64,000 nt of DNA from positions 8,247,703-8,311,702 of the forward strand of contig JASFXZ010000001.1 of NCBI GenBank assembly GCA_032209605.1, read 5' to 3'. Positions within the stretch are counted from its first letter, which is position 1. Every line of letters starts with the position of its first letter. Positions 1 to 11,334 of the stretch are shown here, one piece after another. Below the pieces are notes generated by a model. It was not told the origin of the DNA. It saw nothing but the letters and a program-made list of their open reading frames with translations, and did no database searches. The translations under genes and the position numbers were made by a program. This DNA is from Mactromeris polynyma. Its lineage: Eukaryota; Mollusca; Bivalvia; Venerida; Mactridae.

Positions 1-1620
1 ACCACATTTATAAATAAACCTGTTACACATAGGACCAACAATCGGGAAGTTAGACAACTATATCAAACAAATTGTTTATATATTCTGTCCAGAACATCAA
101 ATTCTGTTATTCCTAACGTAATTAGCCAATGTTGTTACACGGCTTCTTAATATTGTCTAAGCGTTTTCTATCGCTTCCAATAATACCAGGAATCTAGAAT
201 TGAGATCGGCGGAGGAACATTTTGTCGGACCGCCATATTGTAATGCCGTACAGTCACGCGCATATGCGGCATTATGTCCCGTTTTGGCACTTTCTGAACG
301 GTATTTGACATGAAACAAACACATTCAAGCGAACATTGAGCTACAAGTATGACTGATGATTGCTCATTATACATCAACTGGGGAGGTTTGATTAATTCCG
401 TGGTTCTATCCCAAAAACTGCGCCAAATTATTACAGTACCAAATGGTTATGGCTTTCTCGATGGATGTAACCGTTACGATGGAAACCCTTATTCCTAGCA
501 GAAAAATGCGGCGCTGTATAACAACAGACATCAATAATTAACGCTGAGAATGGATGGTAGAGACGATTGTCAAGAACCAAATGAGCTATTTAAACTGAAA
601 CTAATGAAGGATGTTGAGTTTTACAAATTACCGTCATATTTAGGTTTTGCCGAGTTGCTGTCTAAGAATGTACAAATGTTGTGACATGAAGCGTGTTGTA
701 TTACATAAGTGAGATGTTTTGGTATTAAGCAAGTAATATTCTGAAAATAAACTTAAGGATGTACACGACAAAATACAGACAGTAATTACTGTTTTTATAA
801 GAACATTAATCCATTCCCCTCTTTATGTGCAAACATATACACTAATTAATACTATGCTACTCTATTTATATTCACTTCTACTTTCACAAACTGACATTCT
901 GAGCAACACCTTTGAATGCTACAATTTACTCCACTTGAAAGTATTCAGCCCTTACCTAAACCTGACCTAACCTGAAAAGTTATAGAATTGGGGCAATATT
1001 ACAGAAACACCGTAAGTAAAATTCCAGCCTTTTTCCTCAAGATTAAATTTTCCATAACTGGTTATTTTACATACAGGCTATTATATGGTCAAATCAAGAG
1101 TGATAAATGAGTATTAATATGTTGTTGTTATTATCATTACAAAGCATAACAGTTCAATGTGGTTTTTGAATTACATCCATTTGAAGTTAAGATGCTTCTG
1201 TAATACGGACCCTGAGTTCATACAAGTGAAACATTCACTCAAACAACCCTGTCCAAGCAGTATTTCCCAAAAGGACTGATTTGAATATTTACTAATCTAA
1301 ATACAGTAAAGGACACTAACTAAATCTCTCCGTACGTACCTAATGACAAGTATTTACGTACTAAATACACAGTGCTGACCATTTAATGCCACTCCAGTAC
1401 ATCATTGTGTGCCCGAGGCGAGGACATATACATATTATGTATCATTAATTATAGAGCAGTATAATGTTAAAAGTTCATACACTTATTTGTGTACATGTGC
1501 TTTGTGTCACATACTATATACGCAAGTTGTGTGAATCTCGAATGAATAAGCTTAATTACCCACATTCAGATAGCTCTGAAAATAATTTTACCAGATTTTA
1601 TACTTCATTTTATACACATT
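1..1620. other. AT-rich unannotated stretch
   Basis: No gene, RNA or repeat that I recognise. Open frames are short and on both strands, as expected by chance in AT-rich DNA. Confidence 0.6.
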
Positions 1621-1786
1621 CAGTCGGACCACGTTCATTCGAATTTATATTTCGAATCATACATGGTTTCGAATAGCCCATTTAAATTCGACGTGCCTGT
1701 AAGAAAGATCCATCGGGACCTGATATTTATTTCGGATGGTACCAAGTATTCGGATGGTAGGTTGTCGAATAAACGAGGCCCGACTG
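1621..1786 (+). mobile_element. pogo/Tigger-like MITE, copy 1
   Basis: A 166-bp non-coding element. It starts CAGTCGGACCACGTTCATTC and ends with GTCGAATAAACGAGGCCCGA followed by CTG, so the ends form imperfect terminal inverted repeats of about 20 bp. Between the ends are internal copies of TTCGAAT-type motifs. The CAGTCGGACCTCGTTTATTCGA-type end is characteristic of pogo/Tigger elements of the Tc1/mariner superfamily, which insert at TA; here the flanking TA is blurred (TT on the left, CATA on the right). There is no transposase, so it would have moved in trans. A second copy lies at 9030-9180. Confidence 0.7.
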
Positions 1787-4700
1787 CATAAACATTATAG
1801 GCATTTATGTCGTTGAAACCCTGAAGTTTTTTCACAAAATACACGATAGTGTTAAGTACACAAACAGACATGCAAGAGAACAGAATAAAGTTGTTTTGAG
1901 AAGTATGTTCCAAATTTAGGAGATTGTGTTTCGAGAATGGATGTTAACACAAACTTAGATTTCGCCTCAGGGTGACGTTCTGCGACCGGCTAATGTACAA
2001 ATACACGTCGAAATAATGCATAAAATTATACAACAATTTAACTCCTCCGGTCTATACTCGCACATTGTTCCATTGAATTATTCTCTTAAAACGCTAAATT
2101 TAACAACGAAGTTTTGATGTTGGTGGGAATTATACGTACAAAAAAGATCTACATGAAACAAAACCCTCATAAAGTTGGCTTTTTTCCTCGGTGTCAAACA
2201 TTTGTGACCCAAATATGTCAAATATAACAATTGTAAATTAGAAAAAAACAGATGTTTAAGTTTATTTTCAAGTTAAGAATACGCTGTGTGTTAGATTATG
2301 GAACGCCGGTGTGAACACGTGAACCCAAATTAGCATACCGTTTTAATTGGTTACAGGTGGTTTCATTTACTGGTTTCATTAATATGGTTTCATTAATATG
2401 ATTTTCATTTACGATACAATTAATGAAATTGTGCATATATTAACGGTTAAAATGGTTTAGAACATTCGTTCTAATTTCGAATACTTGTCGTCCTATCTAT
2501 GAATAGAACGAAAACATTTTTTTTTTAGATTTGTACAAAGTATATCATCTTTTATAAAACATTTCACATACATGTCCATACATTACATACATACATGTAT
2601 AATATTATACATTAGTTTGTCACGTGGTTGTATATAACAGTAACAATAATTGTGTATACTAGAAGTTATATAAAAGTGAACATGAATATACATCTAAAAC
2701 CAATGTATCTTTGACGTAATCATAAACTGCCAACAATCTCCAGACGGTTGTTCCAATGGGTTGGAAAATAACATATTTCTATGAAGACAAATTCCATTCT
2801 CAGACATAATGATGAGATACCTCGGTAACGATGAATTTGGTTATAAACAACGACATAAGACGTAAATTAATAAGAAACATTGAAACAGCAATTTTCGGAA
2901 TTTACAGGGGACAGATAAACATTAAAAATATGTCAGACGAAACGTAATATACTTCTCTATAGGGAGTAATAAAAGGGTTGTAAATTTATTTAGCTTTACG
3001 TACAACAAATGGTTGTTGAAAGTGTTTCACCATAAAAACGCCAAACTTTGGTTGCTATTTTATGAGCAAGTAAAGACACGGACGTATTGTTCTTAAGACG
3101 CAAAGATGCAATTTAATCGAAAAGAGATAGCACTCGGATTTCGATAGGAGTGTCCTTGCTGTAACAATAAAATGTTGGACGTGTTTATATGAGTAGATGG
3201 CGATCCATTACATGGTTGGTAGTAATTTAGATACCAAACGTACTCTTATAAATGGAACTCAGAAAACCTCGGATTTATAGATTCAATTAGGGGTAGTGCT
3301 TCGTCAAGTTCTTGCGTTGTAAGAAATGGTATATTTGTGTACATGTATAACATAAATGTGACCGATAAAGTTCAAAAGATTTCAAAAAATATAACCATCA
3401 TTCTTTTTGGATCCGATATGTCTAAAGTGTGTACTCAGACGTGGGTTTAATCACGTCGTGCGAGTTCTGGCACTAAAATACCAGAACAGACAATTAAAGG
3501 CAATTTTACACCAGCAACAAATACGAATCCTTTTTTTTTGCTTAGGTTGATGGAAAACCTCATTTATCAGAACTGTCATGGGCGTTAACTCGGGTAAACA
3601 AAGACGTTAACCCTAAATGAAAAGGATCACGAGGAAGAGCCATACAAGCATCACACACAGAAGGTGATCAATGCTCAATTTGTTATTTCATCAACAAATG
3701 TATAGATTACATGTCTCAGATATATAAATTACGAATTGATTATTGCACTTTAAGTCACAATCCGTTATCGTGCATATTTACAGTGGCAAAAAGGCTCCTT
3801 AATTATATGCAATCGACATTAAAACGCTTAAACGTTACAGCAAACGTGCGTAAATCAGCGTAGACAACGACAGCTGTACAATATTTTGACGTTTAAAATG
3901 CCAAGGTCACTGAACCGGATGTACAGAACCGACAACAATGAAAGGTTTCATCAGCATGTTTGGCCATTGCTGAACCGTAAATTTCAAAGAAATGAATTAC
4001 TCACTCTTCAACCACACTGTTTCCTATTAATGTTTATTAATATAAGAACATTTTACAATGTCATAAAGTTATGGCATGACTCACACTGCCTTATAAAGTT
4101 GTATTGATAAGCGTCCGTTAAAAATGTCAAGATCAGGTTAATTTGTTCGACTGACTATAATAATGTGTGATCATCATCCCCACCTCCAAATCCTTATGTT
4201 TATAATTATCCTTCATTGTACATAAAGTTATCAATATTATCTATTCACATGTTATGTTATTGCAAAATATAATGTTTTGCAATATGTGTTCGAAAAAATA
4301 AAAGACATGTTCAGTTCTGTTCTGTTCAGTTACTGTTTTGCACGAGAACCTCAGTACACTAAGTTCGGACAGATAAATTCGGACAGATTAACGTATGATA
4401 CATGTCCGTAGACATTGTTCATGTCTATGAAATATACATTTCAGCAGTGTGTCCATTGGTCAATTACTATGTTGCAAGAACCATGTACATGCGAATACAG
4501 TCAAAAAAATCTTGACGATAAAAACGGCGTTTCTCTCTAGATAAAGTAATATAATAGAGGTTCTGGAATATAATCTTTCAAATTGAGACAAATCTAAAGA
4601 TCTCCTTACGTTTGGTATAATGATTAAATGTCAATCTTAGACGAACAACCTACTGCCTTCATTGAATAATATACAACAATACTAAACTACAAATACCGAT

Positions 4701-5262
4701 ATAGTATTAGATATAAACTGTAGTATTAAATTGATATTTGATTGATATGCAATTAAGACTGATCAGATAAAATCAAAGTACATCATATGTTATTATTAAT
4801 AAAACGCACGTCATGTTAAACATTCCAGTATACAATTTGTATCAGTTTACCGATTTATATTTCAGATATGAATGAATGTAATTATTGTTTTTTGTATATT
4901 GACATATGTATCTACTGTAGGCCCAGTAAACCTTTGCTAAACGTGACTATTAGTCTGGATGTTGTCTACATTGACTGCTACGCACAGAGAAGGTTCCCAA
5001 TATTTGTCAAATATTACTGTAGATATAGCTCCAGTACATGTGTACTCAAAAAAGATTTTAAGACATATGATTATAAAAAATATTATGTTGGAATAAAGTC
5101 ATGTTTTATGGAACACTTTCTCCTCCATATATGAAGATATGAATAAGCAGTATTCATACAAATGACATCAGTCTGTATAACTGCCCATGTTAAGGGTAGA
5201 TGACATCATCATAAACCGACGACTATATAATGAGCACATGATATCACACATAACAATATGTA
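1787..5262. other. AT-rich unannotated stretch
   Basis: No gene recognised. It contains a short local direct repeat (TGGTTTCATTAATAT twice near 2360-2400) and a doubled TTCGGACAGAT near 4365-4390. Otherwise nothing stands out. Confidence 0.55.
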
Positions 5263-5418
5263 TACAGTTAAATCTCACTTAAAGACCATCTCAATAATGA
5301 GCCACCTCAAAATTAAGAACACAATTTCAAGTCCATGTTCACTGTTTTGCTCTCTGTTCACCCTCAATATTAAGACCAGTTTTCAAGGGTCCCAAAGATG
5401 GTCTTATTCTATATTGTA
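5263..5418 (+). mobile_element. TA-flanked 'CAGTAAAACCTC' MITE, degenerate copy
   Basis: The left end TACAGTTAAATCTCACTTAA and the internal blocks (GACCATCTCAATAATGAG, a run of AAGAACACAATTT, TTCACTGTTTTGCTC) match the better-preserved copies at 11152, 21832 and 34507. The right end (GGTCTTATTCTATATTGTA) has lost most of its inverted-repeat match. It is non-coding. The TA-flanked CAGT...ACTG ends suggest mobilisation by a Tc1/mariner or pogo-type transposase; this is inferred from the ends only. Confidence 0.7.
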
Positions 5419-6544
5419 TGGCCAGCATATTTAACACCAAAAGTATACAGCTACAGTACATATGTACTCAAAATGTACTTTACGATTTCATATAGTATAT
5501 ATCACTCAATATCACGAATGACTTAACACTGTCAGATATTCTTATAAACAGAAATAACATAACAGATTTACACAAACGTTTAAATGATTATAATTATCAA
5601 ATCATAAAAAGCATAAACGTAATACAAGTCTTAATTTGGAATAAATTATGTGAGTTTTTGATGATAATACAACATCACAAATATGATAGTTTGAACAATG
5701 AACAGAACAGTGTCTACCTCTCGGTGGTCCCGATAGTCCGCGTACATCCTTGTCTATATCATTAAATGTTTCAACACTGCATGAATATTGTTTTAAATAC
5801 AGTTGTTGTGATATTGCGTATATAAATATAGGTACGTCGCATTCTAAGCCTGTACAAGGGAAGTTAAATATTCAGATAATGGCTTTGGGCGGCGGCTTAA
5901 AATACTTTGAAATTTGAGTAATCTAGGTCAGGACGCTTCACGCTTCAAATGTACATAACTACGTATATATATATACATACTAGTATATACAGGTAAAATA
6001 GTCAGTGTACCAACATCAACTGATGAAACGAGTCGCGACAAATAGATGTAATTAATAAATGAGCCAGGCCATGCGGCAGAAACCATGGATGCGAGCGTTT
6101 ATGCTTGACAAGACCTCTAATTAGCCGGAAAATGAAATTGAACGATGCTCTACGAACCTAATTTCAGGAAGTATAAATTCTGTCGTTAAACAAAGTATTC
6201 TAAGTACATTTAAAAAATGCACAGTTTTAGACCTGCAAAATATGTGTAAATCGTCATTATATTGCATTTTGAAGCTTATTCTATATGACAATACGCAATA
6301 TTTGCTATGAATCATACCGTATATGTTACACAAACGTGATATAGTACAATGTAAAGTCCTTTTCTAGTATCCCTATATAAGTACAAAATAATTGAGAAAA
6401 TCTTTTTTGTGCGTTTTTAAATGTGCTGAGTATAATAGCAAACAATGCATATTCATCAACCTTTGCTTGGACGCCAAGTTTTGTGTCAGTTTCTAACGAT
6501 TCAATGATTGGTTGTGGTTGGTTTTTGAAAGATTCTTCAAATCA
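5419..6544. other. AT-rich unannotated stretch
   Basis: No gene recognised. A short alternating AT/ATAC tract lies near 5962-5990. Confidence 0.55.
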
Positions 6545-6690
6545 GCCCTGTGTTCAGTTACGGCTATCAGCGATACCGTTTCGAAACGTTTTGCAATTTG
6601 GTTCCCGTGTGCAGCCATTGTGATACAGTGGGCAAGGGATACAATACAAAACGTTCGCCACTGTGTTACCTCACACCGTACGAGAGAGCA
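6545..6690 (-). mobile_element. fragment of the 15.4-kb TIR element family
   Basis: It opens with CCTGTGTTCAGTTACGGCTA, like the terminal repeat of the element at 15390-15764. It then runs through a block (GCAATTTGGTTCCC, then a GTGCAG..ATTGTGATAC..TGGG.A.GGATACAA.ACAAAA pattern) that matches the reverse complement of about 15565-15635. This looks like a truncated, rearranged copy without a right terminal repeat. The open frames across it (6512-6874 plus, 6493-6723 minus) are best explained as repeat-derived. Confidence 0.5.
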
Positions 6691-8722
6691 TAGATTTAAA
6701 GTATTCTGTCGGTTTGAAACCACTGGCTCCTTACATCCAGATGTTATGTTTGCAGGAACGGTGATTTATATGTTTCAGCCAAGTTATAAGGGCATGCAAA
6801 AACAACACAGTCGTAAAATGTCAACCCAGTCTGAAGACCAAGGCTCGTTTACAGATTCCATTGTTGCGATATAGTTATGTAGGCCTTCAATCGACAAAAA
6901 TCGTATTTTTATGACAATACAGTGGATTACCAGCTAAGCATTCTGGTAGAGCTTTGCTCTGAAACAGTCGAGAGTAATAATGCGGTAGATCATAAAGCTC
7001 CAGCTGAAGAAAGCAACATTTGTGCAGTAGATAGGTACAATGCAATGCCAATATATAGCGATGATGTTGAAATAGCCTCAATCTACTCAATTAAAAACTT
7101 TTTTGCTGAGATATGACTTATCACGTGATTTGTTTTATCCGGTCAATTTGATTTTTAGCGATATCATATAGGCTTGACTACTAAATACACAAAAGCTACA
7201 CCATATCACATATTAATGATCACATCATTTACATATAATGCTTCAGGCAAATTATTAGTCCAAGTATGAATATATACGAGTATAGGTGACCAGTCATTAT
7301 CGTTTTTATAGACGATTTTGACAAGCTAGACACAGATGAATGTGTCATAAAATTAACTCTTTGTACAATCCGACATTGCTAAACGGACACCGCTACAATA
7401 CTATTTGTAATGAATAATACTAACTTGTATCGCCCTTTACAAAAAATGGACCAATAATTGAATTTTCAGAGATATGATGAAAAAAATTAATGTATAGATG
7501 TATCAAACAAAAACGTACATTATACAGCATTTCAGCGTTCTTGGAGACGTAGGACAGAGTGTAGGCCACGTGTTCGCATAGAATAACCCACAATAACAAG
7601 AAATATCCTTAAAAAGATGATCGGCGCAAATTGAAATAACCAAAGATGTGGTAGTTTTATTAAGTTAAGATTTTGAGTTATTGCACGAACACGTGTTAAT
7701 TCAAAGACGAAATATTAAGATATACAATTATAAAAAAACGTACTATTACATTGGGTTTAATTTGAAGTATACACTACATAAAATGCAATAAATTCGTTAG
7801 TAATTGAAAGCCTAGATACTCCCACAATGGATGCGTAGCACAAACATAGATGCGTATAACTGTACTCAAACCATAATTTATTTCTTGAGCAGGCGAATTT
7901 ATTCAGCGATGCGTAAGCCAATCAAATCTAAAGATATAAATGTCAGAGAAAATTGTGGACAGCCAAACTGGGTTTGTAAACAGGACGCTGATTAGTTTGA
8001 AATCAGCAAGTTGTAAAATGGACTGGAGTATAGCAAAACCCAGCTTAGTACTGCGCCGAAAAAAATCGATTATGGAACTGGAGCTCAGATGCAAAAGAAT
8101 AGATCACGTCGATTTTGCGGGATTTCAACTTACATTAAAACGATTGATGTATATGAATGTTGTGTTTTCGAGACACTTTTTCCAAAATTACGGTAAAATC
8201 GTACATACATAATTATTATTATGAAAAATTAGAAAAAAACTTCCGCCTTTCCATCTTCAAATTCTCATTTGTTTGTCATTCGGTCTGAAAGCGTTCAACG
8301 TTAATTTTGATTCATAGACCATCTTTACACAGTATGTACACATTTGAATACCCATAAATCAACATGTTTCCATAGAAACATTTTCCTCCTGTTTAAAGAA
8401 AGATCTAATCATCGCGTGATGTAAATTATGTTAGATTTTACTTTGCAATTAAATGTCGTCATTATTTGAACAAGAAGACGCATGGGAGCATTGTTTTTCT
8501 CAGAAATTTCTTAGGGGGAAACACGAAAAGTCCCAACACATTTCATAATTTCTGTGTTTTACTCAAACATGTCAATCTTGATATGCTACATTTGTTTGTT
8601 TGAAAGTCAGGATAAAAAGTGACTTATAGAATTTCAGAGAGACACTTTGAAGCGATGAGTGTTGTAATGAGTGAGTACGTGCATTCTCTATAAGATGCTA
8701 TGTACAATTATTGCATTAGTGA
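6691..8722. other. AT-rich unannotated stretch
   Basis: No gene recognised. A plus-strand open frame at 7940-8212 (about 90 codons) has a hydrophilic product with no motif I can name. Confidence 0.5.
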
Positions 8723-8814
8723 GGTCGATATAAGAATGTATCGATCCGGGAAAAGTCATATCAATGTCCTAAGTCGATATAATTTTCCCTGGTCGATAAT
8801 TTCTCATATCGACC
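8723..8814. repeat. 92-bp palindromic foldback element
   Basis: The segment is an imperfect palindrome over its whole length. It begins GGTCGATATAAGAATGTATC and ends ATAATTTCTCATATCGACC, and the arms pair through to a few mismatched bases in the middle. It has the form of a short foldback MITE or an extrudable cruciform. No coding content. No second copy was noticed in this window. Confidence 0.75.
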
Positions 8815-9029
8815 GAACTTAAAAGCAACAAGTGTGTTAATAGACCAATGGAAATGACTATAAAGTATAAATATTTAACAATACTTGTAATAGGCCTAAA
8901 TGCAATCATACATCACCAAAATTTAACCGTTGAATACCAAGGATTGTATCCATTCAACAACTAGTGTCTGAATGATTTCGTTTCAGAAAAAGAACAGTTC
9001 AACACTTCTCAGTAGAAGTTTAGCGATTT

Positions 9030-9180
9030 CAGTGTCCAACGTTTTATTTCGAATAATACATGGTTTCGAATAGCACGTTTCAATTCGACGTGCATAAGAA
9101 GATACATCGGGACATGATATTTATTTCGGACGATACCGAGTATTCGGATAGAATGTTGTCGAATAAACGAGGTCCGACTG
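9030..9180 (+). mobile_element. pogo/Tigger-like MITE, copy 2
   Basis: A 151-bp relative of the element at 1621. The shared interior includes TACATGGTTTCGAATAGC, AATTCGACGTGC, a CATCGGGAC.TGATATTTATTTCGGA stretch and the right end GTCGAATAAACGAGGTCCGA plus CTG, followed by TA. The left terminal repeat is eroded by small deletions (CAGTGTCCAACG against CAGTCGGACCACG). No transposase. Confidence 0.7.
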
Positions 9181-9798
9181 TATTTCTGTTTTGATATTAG
9201 AAGAGCTAACTATTGTGCCTGACATTATATGATGGTTGTGTGTATGAATACTTAGTACATACAAGAGGGGCCACTTGTGCATACTAGCAATATACAAACA
9301 ATATGTTACCGATGCAGAGATAACAATGTCACTAATTGAGTACCGTAATCAGACCAGATGTTACTTCCGTCCTAACAATAGATAAATACACACTCAAATT
9401 GTTTATCTTCCGTAACAATTAATTAATCCCAATATACAAATATAAAGCATATATTGATAACTGATGTTTACCAGACCCCATCCTAAATCGCATATCATAA
9501 ATCTACAAACAATAGTTGCTGTATCAGACGTTTGCGAAATGCGAATAAAATGCACCAGAGCCTCGTATATTAAGCGTTCAATCTAAGCATTAAATATGTT
9601 TATTGTTGTATGGTAAGCGTGGTGGCTGGTAACAGATGTTGGTATGTTGCTTACGGACGAATCAATACTTGATCATAGTCTTACAATGTATCAACTTGTT
9701 CAATGGATTTGATAGTTTCTTAGAATCATACATATTTTCCTACAACATAGCATGTGGGTAATATTTTCAAATGTGTCAAACGTTTTTCAGCACAAATA
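9181..9798. other. unannotated stretch between MITE and SINE
   Basis: AT-rich. No gene or repeat recognised. Confidence 0.5.
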
Positions 9799-10080
9799 GG
9801 TTTGTTTCGGGTTTAACGTCGTTAATAGTATTTCAGTTATATACGCGGGGGTCAGTAGACCTATCCAGAGCTCATGGGTAACAAACCAGTACTAGCCTGC
9901 TCCTCCACAAGCAACTGACACAGCTCCCCCACATAAATCTGAGGTCAGAGGTGGAGGACAAATGACTTTGGATGCATTATCTTCAGTCAAATTGTCACAG
10001 AAGAACATACGCTTCGTCCTGGTTTCAAGCCCACGACCTCTAGACTAGCAGTCTAGCGCTCTATCGACTAAACTGGTTGA
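9799..10080 (-). mobile_element. tRNA-derived SINE, RUDI/V-SINE-like, near full length
   Basis: Read on the minus strand, a tRNA-like head starts near 10080. It has an A-box-like TAGTCGATAGAGCG, then an anticodon stem CTAGA/TCTAG closing a loop whose central triplet is GCT (Ser-like), then a weakened B box (GGGCTTGAAACC). The body follows (GAAGATAATGCATCCAAAG, then GTCAGTTGC..GTGGAGGAGCAGGCTAGTACTGG) and the tail ATAACTGAAATACTATTAACG then GACGTTAAACCCGAAACAAA. I recall this body and tail as widespread in molluscan genomes and associated with RUDI/V-SINE families. It is non-coding; RNA polymerase III would transcribe an active copy. Confidence 0.8.
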
Positions 10081-11151
10081 ATGTGCGGAATTATAAGTAC
10101 ATATTAAATATCAGCTGAATGTATAGACCAAACACCGCAACTACCGTAAAACTACATAACGGGCGCGTATATTATAATAGATACGACACGATCTTGCTAA
10201 TGATGTTACGTATTTCAAGAATATAATCCTGTAGGAAATGGCTAATTTATAATCAGTGAAAGTGTTTATTACAATCAAACTGGTACAATAAGATTATAAG
10301 TCGCCGCCGTTTTACGTGCCGGCTGAATGGATTAGGATAAACCACAAAGTCTCAAATATGTCCAATTACCGTATTTATCACCCTGAAGCACCAGCATTAT
10401 TTTGTCAGATCACGTCACATGCATTCTTCATATAGTGGTACATGGCGGTATCATATATACATCTATTATTTGTTATCAATTTACCCTTATTTTGCTGATA
10501 GACACAATCTGGTCGTTGTTATCTCGTATCTTATAATATGCTGACGGCGATACGATTAATGTCACATGTATAGATCACGTATCTGAATTATTTATGCTGC
10601 AGTGTGTACTGATTTGCAATTATAATCATTTGTTAAACCATATATACACAATGTCATCCACAATGCATTACAATATGTAAATCTGAAAATGTACTGTATC
10701 ATAGGGAACACACGAAAAATGTCTATCTACGTTTTTATTTAAATACAGATACAGCATATTAATTATATACACCAGTGTCACGTTCGTCCCTTGACATACG
10801 TGGTTATGCAGGGGTGCCACTAGGGGCTGTATCTCAAGGGTCATTTTGATAATGTTTACCATATTTTACCATTTTAAAGCCAAAATATCTATACTTTAGA
10901 GAAAAAAAATACCCTTCAGCCACAATACTCAGGGTCAAAATGTGGCTTTTTGGAAATTCCTGGGGCCAAAAGGTCAACTTCAGTGTCAAATGGAACCCCC
11001 GGATATGTTTGATAATTTTCTTTACAATATTGCTCAGAAACGTGAGTTACACAGATATTCCAACCGTTTTAAAAACTCTTTTCCACCTTCCGATCCGGAT
11101 CACTAAGCTTCAGGTCGAGTCCTATGCTGAAGTCACATCTCAAAAAGGGGT
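10081..11151. other. unannotated stretch
   Basis: AT-rich. No gene or repeat recognised. Confidence 0.5.
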
Positions 11152-11334
11152 TACAGTAAAACCTCACATAAAGACCACTTCATTAACAAGACCACCTCAA
11201 AACTAAGAACACAATTTTTGCAAGTCAATGTTCACTGTTTTGCTCTTTGTTCAATCTCAATGTTAAGACCACCTCGATAAGAATACCAGTTCTTGGGATC
11301 CAAAAAGGTGGTCTTTTATTGAGGTTTTACTGTA
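11152..11334 (+). mobile_element. TA-flanked 'CAGTAAAACCTC' MITE, well-preserved copy
   Basis: A 183-bp element with clean terminal inverted repeats: TACAGTAAAACCTCACATAA at the left and TTGAGGTTTTACTGTA at the right, each bounded by TA. The subterminal AAGACCACYTCA motif at the left is mirrored by GGTGGTCTTTTATTGAGG at the right. The centre carries AAGAACACAATTTTTGCAAG and TTCACTGTTTTGCTCTTTG. Non-coding, hence non-autonomous. Confidence 0.85.

Noticed and set aside
6512..6874. 120-codon plus-strand frame
   Set aside because: Its first half is made of sequence shared with the TIR element at 15390, and it overlaps a minus-strand frame; no recognisable product.
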